Shown: in pieces, positions 1 through 8,020 of the stretch | Layout of the letters: each line of letters starts with the position of its first letter | Numbering within the stretch: position 1 is the stretch's first letter | Source of the DNA: Desulfolithobacter dissulfuricans | Lineage (GTDB): Bacteria; Desulfobacterota; Desulfobulbia; Desulfobulbales; Desulfobulbaceae | DNA: 64,000 bases | Reading direction: 5' to 3' | NCBI RefSeq assembly: GCF_025998535.1 | Contig: NZ_AP024233.1 | Location: forward strand, 2,116,001 to 2,180,000 | Notes under the pieces: generated by a model | What the model saw: only the letters and a program-made list of their open reading frames with translations | Database searches by the model: none | What the model was told of the DNA's origin: nothing | Program-made: the position numbers and the translations under genes

Positions 1-85
1 AACCGCCGTAATAGGGTTCAAGGACACAGATCCGCGCCCTCTGCTTGCCATTAATGCGATTGAGTACTATTTTTTCTTCATTCAT
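1..85 (-). CDS. N-terminal fragment of a probable tRNA-queuosine alpha-mannosyltransferase-like protein (DUF3524 type)
   Basis: Only the first 28 codons lie in the window; the gene runs off the left edge. The start is ATG at 83-85; the nearby second ATG (79-81) leads to a stop after a few codons. The visible protein has a short basic lead ([14 protein letters not shown]), then a strand ending in CVLEPYYGG. An ILEPYxGGSH-like opening is typical of the DUF3524 glycosyltransferase family, some members of which add mannose to queuosine in tRNA-Asp. The family call rests on this short motif alone. No clear Shine-Dalgarno sequence is seen. The gene is divergent from the GYF/AIM24 gene at 188, with about 100 bp between them. 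Confidence 0.45.
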   Translation of the reverse strand, partial: MNEEKIVLNRINGKQRARICVLEPYYGG

Positions 86-187
86 GGTGGATTTTTATAT
101 ACCATAGAGTACAGGGAAAAGAGTCTGCTTTATTCAGGGCCACTGGATAGCAGAAAACAACCCTCACCCAGACAAGAGGTACATACG

Positions 188-1189
188 ATGGCACGCTGGT
201 ACGTCGCGGTCAATGGCACATCCACCGGTCCGTTTTCCCTGGACCAGATACGCAAATCCCTGGCCAGTGGGGAGTACACCGACACTACCCTGGTCTGGCG
301 GGACGGTTTTTCCGACTGGCTGCCCATGGGCGAGGTGGAGGAGCTGAGCGGTCCGGCCCGGGAAGCGGCACCAGCGCCTCCGCCGGTCTCCGGACAGCGG
401 GCCCATGAGATCGACTTCAAGATCTTCGGCCACGAGATGCAGTTTGTCGAGATCGAGCTCGACCCAGGCGAGAGCGCAGTCTCCGAGGCCGGGGCCATGA
501 TGTACATGTCGGACCGGATCACCATGAAAACAGTCTTTGGCGACGGCTCGGACGAATCCCAGAGCGGCGGATTTTTCGACCGGATGCTGGGGGCGGGCAA
601 GCGGCTGATCACCGGGGAAAGCCTATTTATCACCGTGTTCACCTTCGAAGGCCAGGGCAAGGGCCGGGTGGCCTTCGCCTCACCCTATCCGGGAAAAATC
701 ATCCCCCTGGACCTGAAAAAGTATAACCAGCGGCTCATCTGCCAGAAAGACGCCTTTCTCTGCGCGGCCAAGGGCGTGTCCATCGGGGTGGCCTTTCAGA
801 AAAAGATCGGCGTGGCCCTGTTTGGCGGGGAGGGCTTCATCATGCAGAAGCTGGAGGGCGATGGCCTGGTCTTTCTCCATGCCGGCGGGACCATTGTCGA
901 AAAACAGCTGGAACCGGGCGAGATTCTCCGGGTCGATACCGGCTGCCTGGTAGGGCTGACCGAGACGGTTCAGTATGACATTGAATTTGTCGGTGATGTC
1001 AAGTCGGCCCTTTTCGGTGGCGAGGGATTTTTCTTTGCCACCCTGCGCGGCCCAGGCCATGTCTGGCTCCAGTCCCTGCCCTTCTCCCGCCTGGCGGGTC
1101 GCATCTGGAGAGCCGCGCCCCAGGCCGGCGGCCAGAGCCGGGGTGAAGGATCGGTCCTGGGCGGCATCGCCACCATGTTTGAACGATAA
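188..1189 (+). CDS. GYF_2-domain / AIM24 (TIGR00266-like) protein
   Basis: A 333-residue protein with two recognisable parts. Residues 1-55 form a GYF_2-type domain ([20 protein letters not shown]; also [11 protein letters not shown]), a small fold that in bacteria usually precedes membrane or regulatory domains. A Pro/Ala linker (about 58-70) follows. From about residue 75 the protein resembles the AIM24/TIGR00266 beta-rich family, with an EAGAMMYMS segment and repeated glycine-rich strands ending in FGGEGFxxxxLxG (about 215-290). There is no signal peptide or membrane helix, so it is probably cytosolic. The biochemical role of this bacterial family is not established. The next gene starts 6 bases after its stop, suggesting cotranscription. 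The ATG follows an AGAGGT-like ribosome site (174-180). Confidence 0.75.
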   Translation: MARWYVAVNGTSTGPFSLDQIRKSLASGEYTDTTLVWRDGFSDWLPMGEVEELSGPAREAAPAPPPVSGQRAHEIDFKIFGHEMQFVEIELDPGESAVSEAGAMMYMSDRITMKTVFGDGSDESQSGGFFDRMLGAGKRLITGESLFITVFTFEGQGKGRVAFASPYPGKIIPLDLKKYNQRLICQKDAFLCAAKGVSIGVAFQKKIGVALFGGEGFIMQKLEGDGLVFLHAGGTIVEKQLEPGEILRVDTGCLVGLTETVQYDIEFVGDVKSALFGGEGFFFATLRGPGHVWLQSLPFSRLAGRIWRAAPQAGGQSRGEGSVLGGIATMFER

Positions 1190-1195
1190 GATGTC

Positions 1196-1981
1196 ATGGC
1201 CATCTCCCCTGTGACATACAGCCCTTGGAGCGGCTTGCAGAACGCGGATGTCTCTGCCCGCGCAGGATCCCGTCTGCGCTCCGAACCGGTGCGCAGGGTC
1301 ATTATTCCTGCGGCCCCGGCAGACACGGGCCAGGAGCAGCCCCCGCAGGGAACCGACGACCGGGTGACCATCTCTGCCGAAGGCCGGAAACAGGCCCGGG
1401 CCAATGGCCGAAACGGTGAGCGCGACAGGGCGGGAGAACCGGGAAACAGCCGGGACACCGAGAGTGCCGGAACCGACCGGCAGGCCCCGAAAAAATCGGC
1501 CGACAGCGACAGCCGGCTTACCGCCGAAGAACAGCAGGCCCTGATGCAGCTCAAACAGCGGGACCGGGAAGTCCGCTCCCACGAGCAGGCCCACCTGGCC
1601 AATGCCGGCGGCTATGCCCGCGGCGGAGCCTCCTTTTCCTATCAGACCGGGCCCGACGGCCGGCGCTACGCCGTTGGCGGTGAAGTGCCCATCGATATAA
1701 GCAGGGAATCGACCCCGGAACAGACCATCCAGAAGATGCGGACTGTCCGGAGGGCTGCCATGGCCCCGGCCAACCCCTCGTCGGCGGACAGAAACATTGC
1801 CGCCACGGCGAGCAAGAAAGAGGGTGAGGCCCTGCGCGAGCTGCGTACCGAGCAGCAGGAGGGTGGCGAATCGCTGGCCGGAGGAACCGTGGAACCGGCC
1901 ACCGAGACCCCCGACAGCAGCGGGGCCGGCCCGATCAGCGATGAAACGGTGACCGGCGGGCGGATATCGGTCATTGCCTGA
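1196..1981 (+). CDS. SprA-related putative metalloprotease (CJM1_0395-like)
   Basis: 261 residues. A disordered, charged N-terminal half (about 1-105) is followed by a compact conserved block: VRSHEQAHLANAGGYARGG, then YQTGPDGRRYAVGGEVPIDIS. The HExxH-like HEQAH and the downstream YAVGGEV block are the hallmarks of SprA-related putative metalloproteases, a family common in Proteobacteria. The substrate is not known. A second helical stretch (MRTVRRAAMAPANPSSAD) also matches family members. The C-terminal 50 residues are low-complexity. Expected zinc ligands are the two His of HEQAH; I cannot identify the third. It starts 6 bases after the GYF/AIM24 stop, so it is probably in the same transcript. 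Confidence 0.7.
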   Translation: MAISPVTYSPWSGLQNADVSARAGSRLRSEPVRRVIIPAAPADTGQEQPPQGTDDRVTISAEGRKQARANGRNGERDRAGEPGNSRDTESAGTDRQAPKKSADSDSRLTAEEQQALMQLKQRDREVRSHEQAHLANAGGYARGGASFSYQTGPDGRRYAVGGEVPIDISRESTPEQTIQKMRTVRRAAMAPANPSSADRNIAATASKKEGEALRELRTEQQEGGESLAGGTVEPATETPDSSGAGPISDETVTGGRISVIA

Positions 1982-2054
1982 GGCCGGCCGGGAAGGTCAC
2001 TTCATGGCAAGGATATTCATCCCGACCCTGCCCCGAGGCCAGGGTTATCTGCCG

Positions 2055-2236
2055 AACACCCATGCAGGCTCACACGGCCTGCACAACGAAACATGAAAGC
2101 TGTTGTCCCCCTGGAGGATGGGACGAGACTTTCATATAAACCAGCATGGCTGGACCATATTTCGGCACTGTCCAGCCACAACAGACCATGAAAATCACCC
2201 TGGCAACACCTCGCCCTGAGGCGATTTTCGGATAAA
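2055..2236 (+). repeat. Dispersed palindromic repeat, family R1, copy 1
   Basis: This non-coding stretch fills the gap before apeB. It consists of a left block (AACACCCATGCAGGCTC to GACTTTC) and a right block containing the inverted pair TGGCTGGAC/GTCCAGCCA and the pair GAAAATC/GATTTTC around a GC-rich loop, ending in ATTTTCGGATAAA. Closely similar sequence recurs at 35152-35450 (left block inverted relative to the right block) and the left block alone at 42494-42567. It ends 12 bases before the apeB ATG, so it supplies the leader of that gene. Confidence 0.7.
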
Positions 2237-2248
2237 TCACAAAAAAAC

Positions 2249-3568
2249 ATGGCACACGATCATCATACCGACGCCCTGCTCTCCTTTCTGGCCGACTCGC
2301 CGACCAGCTTCCATGCCACGGCCAACCTGACGGCCATGTTGCAGGAGGCCGGCTTTGTGGAACTTGTCGAAAGCGATCCCTGGACCGATCTCAAGCCGGG
2401 AAGTTATTTCATCCGGCGCAACCAGTCCAGCCTGCTGGCCCTGGTCCTGACCGGAGAAGACCCGGTCAGGACGGGTTTTCGCATGGTCGGCTGCCACACC
2501 GACAGCCCGGGACTGAAGCTCAAGCCCGGGGCCCTGCATACCGGCCACGGCTTCGTCCAGCTGGGAGTGGAAGTCTATGGCGGGCCGCTGCTGGCCACCT
2601 GGTTTGACAGGGACCTGTCCCTGGCCGGACGGGTGGTCTGGCAGGACAGCGATGGCTGCCTCCATACCAGCCTGGTCAACTTCGAGCGGCCGGTGGCCAT
2701 GATCCCCAGCCTGGCCATCCACCTGGACCGGGAGGCCAACAAGAATAAAACCATCAACCGGCAAAACGACCTGGTCCCGGTCCTCATGCTGGAGAAAGAG
2801 AGCCCGACCCCGCTCCGCGAGATCCTGGCCGCGCAACTGGCCAGACAGTACCCTGGCAGCAAGCCCGCCACTGTACTTGATTTCGACCTTTTCCTGGTGG
2901 ACTGCCAACCGCCGGCAAAAATCGGCCTGGAGGAGGAATTCATCGTCTCGGCCAGACTGGACAACCTCCTCTCCTGCCACAGCGCTGTCCGGGCCCTGGT
3001 GGACACGGTGCCGGAATGCAACACCATGGTCATTCTCCATGACCATGAAGAAGTGGGTTCCATGACCCTGGCCGGGGCCCAGGGCTCATTTCTCTCTTCG
3101 ATCCTGGAACGGATTCTGCCTGGGCCGGGCCAGCGTCAGGCGGCCTTAAAACGATCTTTTTTTATCTCGTCGGACAATGCCCACGGCGTGCACCCCAACT
3201 TTGCCGACAAACACGATCCGCACCACCTGCCCCGCATCAACAGAGGCCCGGTGCTCAAGAGCAACGCTGCCCAGCGGTATGCCACCGACGCGGTGAGCGC
3301 GGCTTTCTTCCGGGCCCTGTGCGGGATGACCGACGTACCGGTGCAGGAATTCGTCATGCGCAGCGACATGGCCTGCGGCTCCACTATCGGCCCGCTGACA
3401 TCGGCAGCCCTGGGCGTGGCCACGGTGGACGTGGGCGTGGCCCAGCTGGCCATGCACTCCATAAGAGAACTGGCGGGAGAGCGGGATGTCTGGTATCTTT
3501 ACCAGGTAATGTGCTCCTTTTTAACCCTGTCCACCCGAAATAATCTATGGCGTTCCCTGGCAGCATGA
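2249..3568 (+). CDS. apeB: M18 family aminopeptidase
   Basis: 439 residues, usual for the family. M18 enzymes are cytosolic, tetrahedral, di-zinc aminopeptidases that remove N-terminal residues from peptides. Metal and catalytic motifs are all visible: GCHTDSPGLKLKP near residue 82 (first His and nearby Asp), VSARLDNL near 235 (bridging Asp), HDHEEVGS near 264 (Glu-Glu pair plus Asp), MRSDMACGSTIGP near 370, and the late His in AMHSIREL near 410. There is no signal peptide. The ATG at 2249 lies just behind repeat R1 and has no Shine-Dalgarno match (an A-run precedes it), so its translation signal is unusual. The transglycosylase gene overlaps its stop codon. Confidence 0.9.
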   Translation: MAHDHHTDALLSFLADSPTSFHATANLTAMLQEAGFVELVESDPWTDLKPGSYFIRRNQSSLLALVLTGEDPVRTGFRMVGCHTDSPGLKLKPGALHTGHGFVQLGVEVYGGPLLATWFDRDLSLAGRVVWQDSDGCLHTSLVNFERPVAMIPSLAIHLDREANKNKTINRQNDLVPVLMLEKESPTPLREILAAQLARQYPGSKPATVLDFDLFLVDCQPPAKIGLEEEFIVSARLDNLLSCHSAVRALVDTVPECNTMVILHDHEEVGSMTLAGAQGSFLSSILERILPGPGQRQAALKRSFFISSDNAHGVHPNFADKHDPHHLPRINRGPVLKSNAAQRYATDAVSAAFFRALCGMTDVPVQEFVMRSDMACGSTIGPLTSAALGVATVDVGVAQLAMHSIRELAGERDVWYLYQVMCSFLTLSTRNNLWRSLAA

Positions 3569-4230
3569 CAGCATTCCCCTCCCCGCGGGCCCGGCCCGGG
3601 CTCCTTATCCTGGCCAGCCTCCTGCTTTGCCTGGTGCTGCCCTGGCCAGCGGAGGGTTCGCTGGACCATTACATCCGTAAATACAAGAAAATCAAGGCCA
3701 GCCCGGCCCAGCTGAAAAAGCTCAGGCAATATGACCACCTGATCACCTATTATGCCAACATCGCCTACTTCAAGCCCCGCCACAAGGTCAACGCCGATTT
3801 CATGCGGGCCCTGATCCTGGCCGAGTCCAACGCCGATCCCCGAGCGGTCTCTAAAAAAGGGGCCAGGGGGCTCACCCAGATCATGTATGCCACCGGAAAA
3901 CAGGCGGCCCGTGAGCTGCTGGCAAAAAAAATATCCTTCCGCCATGTATCGGCCACCACCCTGCGCAACCTCGAGCCGGATGATCTCCATGACCCGGCAC
4001 TGAACATCCTGCTTGCCTGCTACATGATATCCAAATATAATGCAACCTACGGCGGAAAACTCGACCTGGTGGTCTCGGCGTGGAATGCCGGCGAAAACTC
4101 GATAAAAAACAATAAACCACCGAACTACAGGGAAACCCTGGACCTGATCGGCAAGGTCAATGGATATTTTGTCTATTTCCTTTACCAGGGTCGGGATTCC
4201 TACCGGTACGCCTACCGATATCGAAAATAA
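3565..4230 (+). CDS. Lytic transglycosylase, SLT domain, exported
   Basis: About 221 residues from ATG 3565, which overlaps the apeB stop as ATGA; an in-frame ATG at 3547 would add six residues and is the alternative. Residues 7-30 form a signal peptide (LLILASLLLCLVLPWPAEG). The mature part has the SLT (soluble lytic transglycosylase, GH23) signature: catalytic Glu in ALILAESNADPRAVS, then GARGLTQIM, the NILLACYM helix, and SAWNAGENS near the C terminus. Such enzymes cleave the MurNAc-GlcNAc bond of peptidoglycan to give anhydro-MurNAc ends. It lacks the extra domains of MltF or Slt70 and resembles small MltC/EmtA-like stand-alone SLT proteins. Translational coupling with apeB is likely. Confidence 0.8.
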   Translation: MTAFPSPRARPGLLILASLLLCLVLPWPAEGSLDHYIRKYKKIKASPAQLKKLRQYDHLITYYANIAYFKPRHKVNADFMRALILAESNADPRAVSKKGARGLTQIMYATGKQAARELLAKKISFRHVSATTLRNLEPDDLHDPALNILLACYMISKYNATYGGKLDLVVSAWNAGENSIKNNKPPNYRETLDLIGKVNGYFVYFLYQGRDSYRYAYRYRK

Positions 4231-4267
4231 AGGGAATTGTTTCACCGGTGGGAAGTAGCTTTTCCTC

Positions 4268-4296
4268 TTGACACGGTGAGTGTTTACTGGTATTTG
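4268..4296 (+). promoter_or_regulatory. Candidate sigma-70 promoter for tRNA-Val/thrS region
   Basis: A perfect TTGACA (4268-4273) is followed after 17 bases by TATTTG (4291-4296), a partial -10 match. It lies about 65 bases upstream of the tRNA gene and no other gene intervenes. The -10 is weak, so this is a candidate only. Confidence 0.4.
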
Positions 4297-4319
4297 AGTT
4301 GCGTTTTTTCAAAACATGA

Positions 4320-4345
4320 TTTACTCTTACAGATTCGAGAGTAAA
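4320..4345 (+). other. Stem-loop upstream of tRNA-Val
   Basis: TTTACTCT pairs with AGAGTAAA across a 10-base loop, ending 14 bases before the tRNA. It would lie in the 5' leader of the precursor. A role in processing or in DNA binding is possible but not shown. Confidence 0.35.
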
Positions 4346-4359
4346 CAACAGGACCTAGC

Positions 4360-4434
4360 AGGCGCGTAGCTCAGTGGGAGAGCGCTACCTTGACGCGGTA
4401 GAAGTCGGCGGTTCAATCCCGCCCGCGCCTACCA
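4360..4434 (+). tRNA. tRNA-Val (anticodon GAC)
   Basis: A 75-base cloverleaf: acceptor AGGCGCG pairs with CGCGCCT, D stem GCTC/GAGC, anticodon stem CTACC/GGTAG with loop TTGACGC, T stem GGCGG/CCGCC with loop TTCAATC, and an encoded CCA end. The anticodon at 4392-4394 is GAC, reading valine codons GUC and GUU. Confidence 0.95.
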
Positions 4435-4441
4435 GAATACC

Positions 4442-4493
4442 AAAGGCTAAGAGCCGGGCATTATATCGCAATATTGCCTGCTCATTAGCCTTT
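4442..4493 (+). terminator. Long two-part hairpin between tRNA-Val and thrS
   Basis: AAAGGCTAA pairs with TTAGCCTTT, and inside it GAGCCGGGCA pairs with TGCCTGCTC with a small mismatch; ACTTTTTG follows. It can act as a terminator for the tRNA transcript or as an attenuator/leader structure for thrS, which starts 94 bases later. The T-tract is short and interrupted by C, so termination would be partial. It does not have the conserved features of a T-box. Confidence 0.5.
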
Positions 4494-4587
4494 ACTTTTT
4501 GACAGCGGCCATCAAGAGGAATCCCCACCTGCCGGGCAGGCGGAAGATCCCGGGCAAAAGAACCTCAGGATACGGCCTGAAGACGAG

Positions 4588-6516
4588 ATGAGCGAAATCA
4601 CTGTTTCCATAAAAGACGGCAAGTCCGGACAGTTTGCCAAAGGCACCCCGGTGGCCGAAGCGCTGAAGGAGCTTGTTTCCAACAAGCAGCGGAAGCAGAC
4701 CCTCGCGGTTCTGGTGGATGGCCGGCCCGTGGACCTCAGCGCGCCGTTGGAAAACGATGCCGTTCTGGAGCCGATTTCCATGCGTTCTGACCTCGGCCTG
4801 GAGATCCTGCGCCATTCAGCGGCCCATATCATGGCCCAGGCGGTCAGGGAACTCTATGGCGAGGACGTCAAGGTGGCCATCGGCCCGGCCATCGAAGACG
4901 GCTTTTATTACGATTTTGACCGGCCGCAGTCCTTTACCCCGGACGACTTCGAAGCCATTGAGAAAAAAATGGCGGAAATCGTCGCCGCCCGACTGCCCTT
5001 CACCAGGAAAGAGATGCCCCGCGACGAGGCCATCGAATATTTCCGGCAACAGGGCGAAGTGTACAAGGTGGAGCTCCTTGAAGAGATGGAGGAGGATACG
5101 GTCAGCCTCTACCAGCAGGGTGATTTTGTCGATCTCTGCCGGGGTCCGCATCTGCCCGACACCTCCTGGCTCAAGGCCTTCAAGCTGCTCCGGGTTGCCG
5201 GTTCCTACTGGCGGGGCGACGAAAAGCGTCCCATGCTCCAGCGGCTGTACGGCACTGCCTTTTTTGACAAAAAGGAACTGAAGAAATATCTCAACCGGCT
5301 CGAAGAGGCCAGGAAACGGGATCACCGGCGTCTCGGCAAGGAACTGGGGTTGTTCACCATCTCCGACCAGATCGGTCCGGGGCTCATTCTCTGGCAGCCC
5401 AGGGGCGCCATGCTCCGGCGGCTCATCGAAGACTACTGGAAGGAAGAGCATTACCGGCACGGGTATGAGCTGCTCTATACGCCGCACATTGCCCGCCAGG
5501 ACCTGTGGAAGACCTCCGGTCATCTGGACTTCTACGGCGAGAACATGTATTCGGGCATGGAGATTGACGAGGTCAAGTACCAGCTCAAGCCCATGAACTG
5601 CCCGTTCCATATCGGCATCTACAAGAGCCAGAAACACAGCTACCGGGAATTCCCCATCCGCTGGTGCGAGCTGGGGACCGTCTACCGGTATGAACGGACC
5701 GGGGCGCTGCACGGGCTCTTGCGGGTACGCGGCTTTACCCAGGACGATGCCCATATCTTCTGCCGGCCCGATCAGCTGGAAGACGAAATATTCAATATCA
5801 TCGATCTCAATCTCCACATCCTGAAGACCTTCGGATTTGCCGACTACGACGTATACCTCTCCACCAGGCCGGACAAATACGTGGGCAGCGACGAACACTG
5901 GAATCTCTCCACCGAGGCCCTGAAGTCGGCCATGGAGAAAAAAGGACTGGAGTACACCATCGATCCCGGTGAAGGGGTCTTCTACGGTCCCAAAATCGAC
6001 ATCAAGATCAAGGATCAGCTGGGGCGTTCCTGGCAGTGTTCCACCATCCAGGTGGACTTCAACCTGCCCGAACGGTTCGAGATGACCTATACCGGCGAAG
6101 ACAACAAGGAACATCAGCCCATCATGATTCACCGGGCCCTCATGGGCTCGCTGGAGCGGTTCATCGGGGTGTTGATCGAGCATTATGCCGGGGCCTTCCC
6201 CCTGTGGATGGCGCCCGAGCAGGCCCGGATCCTCAACATCACCGATGCCCAGGCCGGCTACTGCGATGAGATCCACGCCCGGCTGCGCGAAGCCGGAGTA
6301 CGGGTGGAAAAAGATCTACGCAACGAAAAGCTCAACTACAAGATCCGCGAAGCCCAGCTCATGAAGGTCCCCTACATGCTGATTATCGGCGACCGGGAAA
6401 TGGACGAGGGCACGGTGACAGTGCGCAAGAGAAATGGGGAAAATCTCCCGCCCATGACCGTGGAGGCCTTTGCCGATATGGTCCACCGGGAGTGTGAAGA
6501 AGGCAAGCAGGCATAG
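4588..6516 (+). CDS. thrS: Threonyl-tRNA synthetase
   Basis: 642 residues, full length for bacterial ThrRS. Order: TGS domain (about 1-62), editing domain (about 65-240, with HSAAHIMAQAV zinc-site-like motif and CRGPHLP), class II catalytic core (about 245-535) and anticodon-binding domain (about 540-640). Core motifs are visible: PMNCPFH (first zinc Cys), the motif 2 region YRYERTGALHGLLRVRGFTQDDAH, and the motif 3 region PIMIHRALMGSLERFIGVLIEH. It charges tRNA-Thr and clears Ser-tRNA-Thr. It is the first gene of the thrS-infC-rpmI-rplT-pheST-ihfA cluster. The ribosome site before ATG 4588 is weak. The E. coli enzyme represses its own mRNA; no matching operator can be recognised here. Confidence 0.97.
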   Translation: MSEITVSIKDGKSGQFAKGTPVAEALKELVSNKQRKQTLAVLVDGRPVDLSAPLENDAVLEPISMRSDLGLEILRHSAAHIMAQAVRELYGEDVKVAIGPAIEDGFYYDFDRPQSFTPDDFEAIEKKMAEIVAARLPFTRKEMPRDEAIEYFRQQGEVYKVELLEEMEEDTVSLYQQGDFVDLCRGPHLPDTSWLKAFKLLRVAGSYWRGDEKRPMLQRLYGTAFFDKKELKKYLNRLEEARKRDHRRLGKELGLFTISDQIGPGLILWQPRGAMLRRLIEDYWKEEHYRHGYELLYTPHIARQDLWKTSGHLDFYGENMYSGMEIDEVKYQLKPMNCPFHIGIYKSQKHSYREFPIRWCELGTVYRYERTGALHGLLRVRGFTQDDAHIFCRPDQLEDEIFNIIDLNLHILKTFGFADYDVYLSTRPDKYVGSDEHWNLSTEALKSAMEKKGLEYTIDPGEGVFYGPKIDIKIKDQLGRSWQCSTIQVDFNLPERFEMTYTGEDNKEHQPIMIHRALMGSLERFIGVLIEHYAGAFPLWMAPEQARILNITDAQAGYCDEIHARLREAGVRVEKDLRNEKLNYKIREAQLMKVPYMLIIGDREMDEGTVTVRKRNGENLPPMTVEAFADMVHRECEEGKQA

Positions 6517-6568
6517 AGCACCGACCTGGGCGCCTGCGACAAGACGAAACGGAACAGGAGGAACGGAC

Positions 6569-7114
6569 ATTAAAAGACGAGGTAGAAGACTTCCGCAGAA
6601 ACAGGAAATCAAGATAAAGGTTAACGAACAGATTACCTATCCGGAAGTTCGGCTCATAGATGCCGACGGGGAACAGCTGGGCATCGTCTCCACCAAGGAG
6701 GCCCTGGACAGGGCTTATGACCAGGACTTGGATCTGGTCGAGGTCTCAGCCTCAGCCAAACCTCCGGTCTGCCGGATAATGAACTACGACAAGTTCCGTT
6801 ACGAGCAGAAGAAAAAACAGCAGGAAGCCAAGAAAAAACAGACGGTTATAGAGACCAAGGAGATCAAGTTCCGGCCCAAGACCGAAGAACACGATCTCAA
6901 TTTCAAGATAAAGAAAATCAAAAAGTTCCTGGCCGCCAAAAACAAGGTCAAGATCACCATGCGCTTCCGGGGCCGTGAAATCATTTATGCCCAGTCCATC
7001 GGTCTGGACGCGCTGAAGAAAATCGCCGATGAACTGCGTGACGACTGCGTCATTATCCAGGAGCCGAAGATGGAAGGTCGGCAACTGGTTATGTTTGTCG
7101 GTCCGAAAGCTTAA
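6569..7114 (+). CDS. infC: Translation initiation factor IF-3, AUU start
   Basis: 181 residues. Homology begins at IKRRGRRLPQKQEIKIKVN, and there is no ATG, GTG or TTG at that point. An ATT codon (6569-6571) sits 7 bases behind a perfect AGGAGG (6556-6561), so this is the start. AUU initiation of infC is known in E. coli, where IF-3 discriminates against its own start codon and so limits its synthesis; the same control is inferred here. The N-terminal domain covers about residues 15-85 (VNEQITYPEVRLID, LGIVS, ALDRAYDQDLDLVEVS, KPPVCRIMNYDKFRYE) and the C-terminal domain about 92-180 after a Lys-rich linker (KKKQQEAKKKQ). A longer frame opening at 6470 inside thrS is rejected. It lies 52 bases after the thrS stop. 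Confidence 0.95.
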   Translation: MKRRGRRLPQKQEIKIKVNEQITYPEVRLIDADGEQLGIVSTKEALDRAYDQDLDLVEVSASAKPPVCRIMNYDKFRYEQKKKQQEAKKKQTVIETKEIKFRPKTEEHDLNFKIKKIKKFLAAKNKVKITMRFRGREIIYAQSIGLDALKKIADELRDDCVIIQEPKMEGRQLVMFVGPKA

Positions 7115-7254
7115 TGACAACGGCCGACCAGGTCGGAGCGGGTTTGACCTGCACTTTTTTTCGGACAGGCGACAGGGTTGCATGATCCCGGCCTTTTTGT
7201 AGACAGTTTTTGATTACCGGCCGGAAAAGGTCGACTTTTGCAAGGAGATATACC

Positions 7255-7452
7255 ATGCCCAAAATGAAAACAAACCGGGGTGCGGCCAAACGCTTCAAGG
7301 CCACAGGTTCCGGCAGGATTAAGAGAAACAAGGCCTACAGCAGTCACATTCTGACCAAAAAGTCCACCAAGCGCAAACGCAACCTGCGCAAATCCGCCCT
7401 GATCTGTGATGCGGACATGAAGGCTGTGCGGCGCATGCTGCCCTACCTGTAG
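7255..7452 (+). CDS. rpmI: Large ribosomal subunit protein bL35
   Basis: 65 residues, very basic: [20 protein letters not shown] at the N terminus and [21 protein letters not shown] at the end match bL35. ATG 7255 is chosen because AAGGAG (7242-7247) precedes it at the right distance and because bL35 proteins start MPKMKT; an in-frame ATG-like start at 7210 would only add a non-homologous lead. The 140-base gap after infC has GC-rich segments followed by T-runs near 7158-7165 and 7194-7200 that could be attenuator-like. It is followed by rplT, as in most bacteria. Confidence 0.95.
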   Translation: MPKMKTNRGAAKRFKATGSGRIKRNKAYSSHILTKKSTKRKRNLRKSALICDADMKAVRRMLPYL

Positions 7453-7472
7453 GCAGGCGAAGAAGACAAAAG

Positions 7473-7538
7473 CCCTGTCACCTGACGAGGGCCAGTACGA
7501 AAACACATTGTACTCCCGGCGCCCGCGGCGTGACAGGG
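7473..7538 (+). promoter_or_regulatory. Inverted repeat in the rpmI-rplT spacer
   Basis: CCCTGTCAC (7473-7481) pairs with GTGACAGGG (7530-7538) around a structured 48-base loop containing GGGCC and CCCGCGG-type segments. It ends 31 bases before the rplT start. In several bacteria L20 binds the leader of its own operon; this structure is a candidate for such control, but the known L20 binding motif has not been matched. Confidence 0.35.
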
Positions 7539-7569
7539 ATGACAGGAAAACATTATCTGGAGTAGAAAG

Positions 7570-7920
7570 ATGCCTCGTGTAACACGTGGATTCAAAGCCC
7601 GTCGCAGAAGAAATAAAGTCCTGAAAATGGCAAAGGGATACAGGGGTGGCAAGCACCGGCTTTACCGGACCGCCACCGAAGCCGTGGACAGGGCACTCTG
7701 CTTTGCCTATCGCGATCGCCGGACCAAGAAACGGGAATTCCGCCGGCTGTGGATCACCCGCATCGGTGCCGCCGCCAAGATGAACGGCACCAGCTACAGC
7801 AAGCTGATCCATGGTCTGAAGGAATCCGGCATTGAACTGGACCGCAAGGTTCTGTCCAACCTGGCCATTGTTGATCCCAACGCCTTCACTCAGGTTGTAA
7901 AGGCCTCCGGCGTTAACTGA
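7570..7920 (+). CDS. rplT: Large ribosomal subunit protein bL20
   Basis: 116 residues, normal length for bL20. The N-terminal Arg/Lys-rich tail ([20 protein letters not shown]) that threads through 23S rRNA and the globular half ([26 protein letters not shown]) are both conserved. L20 is an early assembly protein of the 50S subunit and often represses rpmI-rplT translation. A purine-rich GGAGTAGAAAG precedes the ATG. It lies between rpmI and pheS in the usual order; there is no pheM leader peptide that I can identify in the 100 bases before pheS. Confidence 0.96.
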   Translation: MPRVTRGFKARRRRNKVLKMAKGYRGGKHRLYRTATEAVDRALCFAYRDRRTKKREFRRLWITRIGAAAKMNGTSYSKLIHGLKESGIELDRKVLSNLAIVDPNAFTQVVKASGVN

Positions 7921-8020
7921 GAGACCGGGATGGAGTCATCCTGCTCAGACAATTGATGAAAGCCAGCGGCCGTACAGGCCATCCTGGAACCTTCAGAAAA
8001 ACTATCCACTTCTCTATTCA

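Noticed and set aside
4435-4587. T-box leader before thrS
   Set aside because: No T-box consensus sequence or specifier loop was recognised, and T-boxes are rare outside Firmicutes and relatives.
4816-6276. 486-codon open frame opposite thrS
   Set aside because: An artefact of GC-rich codon use on the opposite strand; the thrS frame has all family motifs.
6470-6568. Extended N terminus of infC within the end of thrS
   Set aside because: The additional 33 residues are the out-of-frame thrS tail; IF-3 homology begins at the ATT codon with its own AGGAGG.
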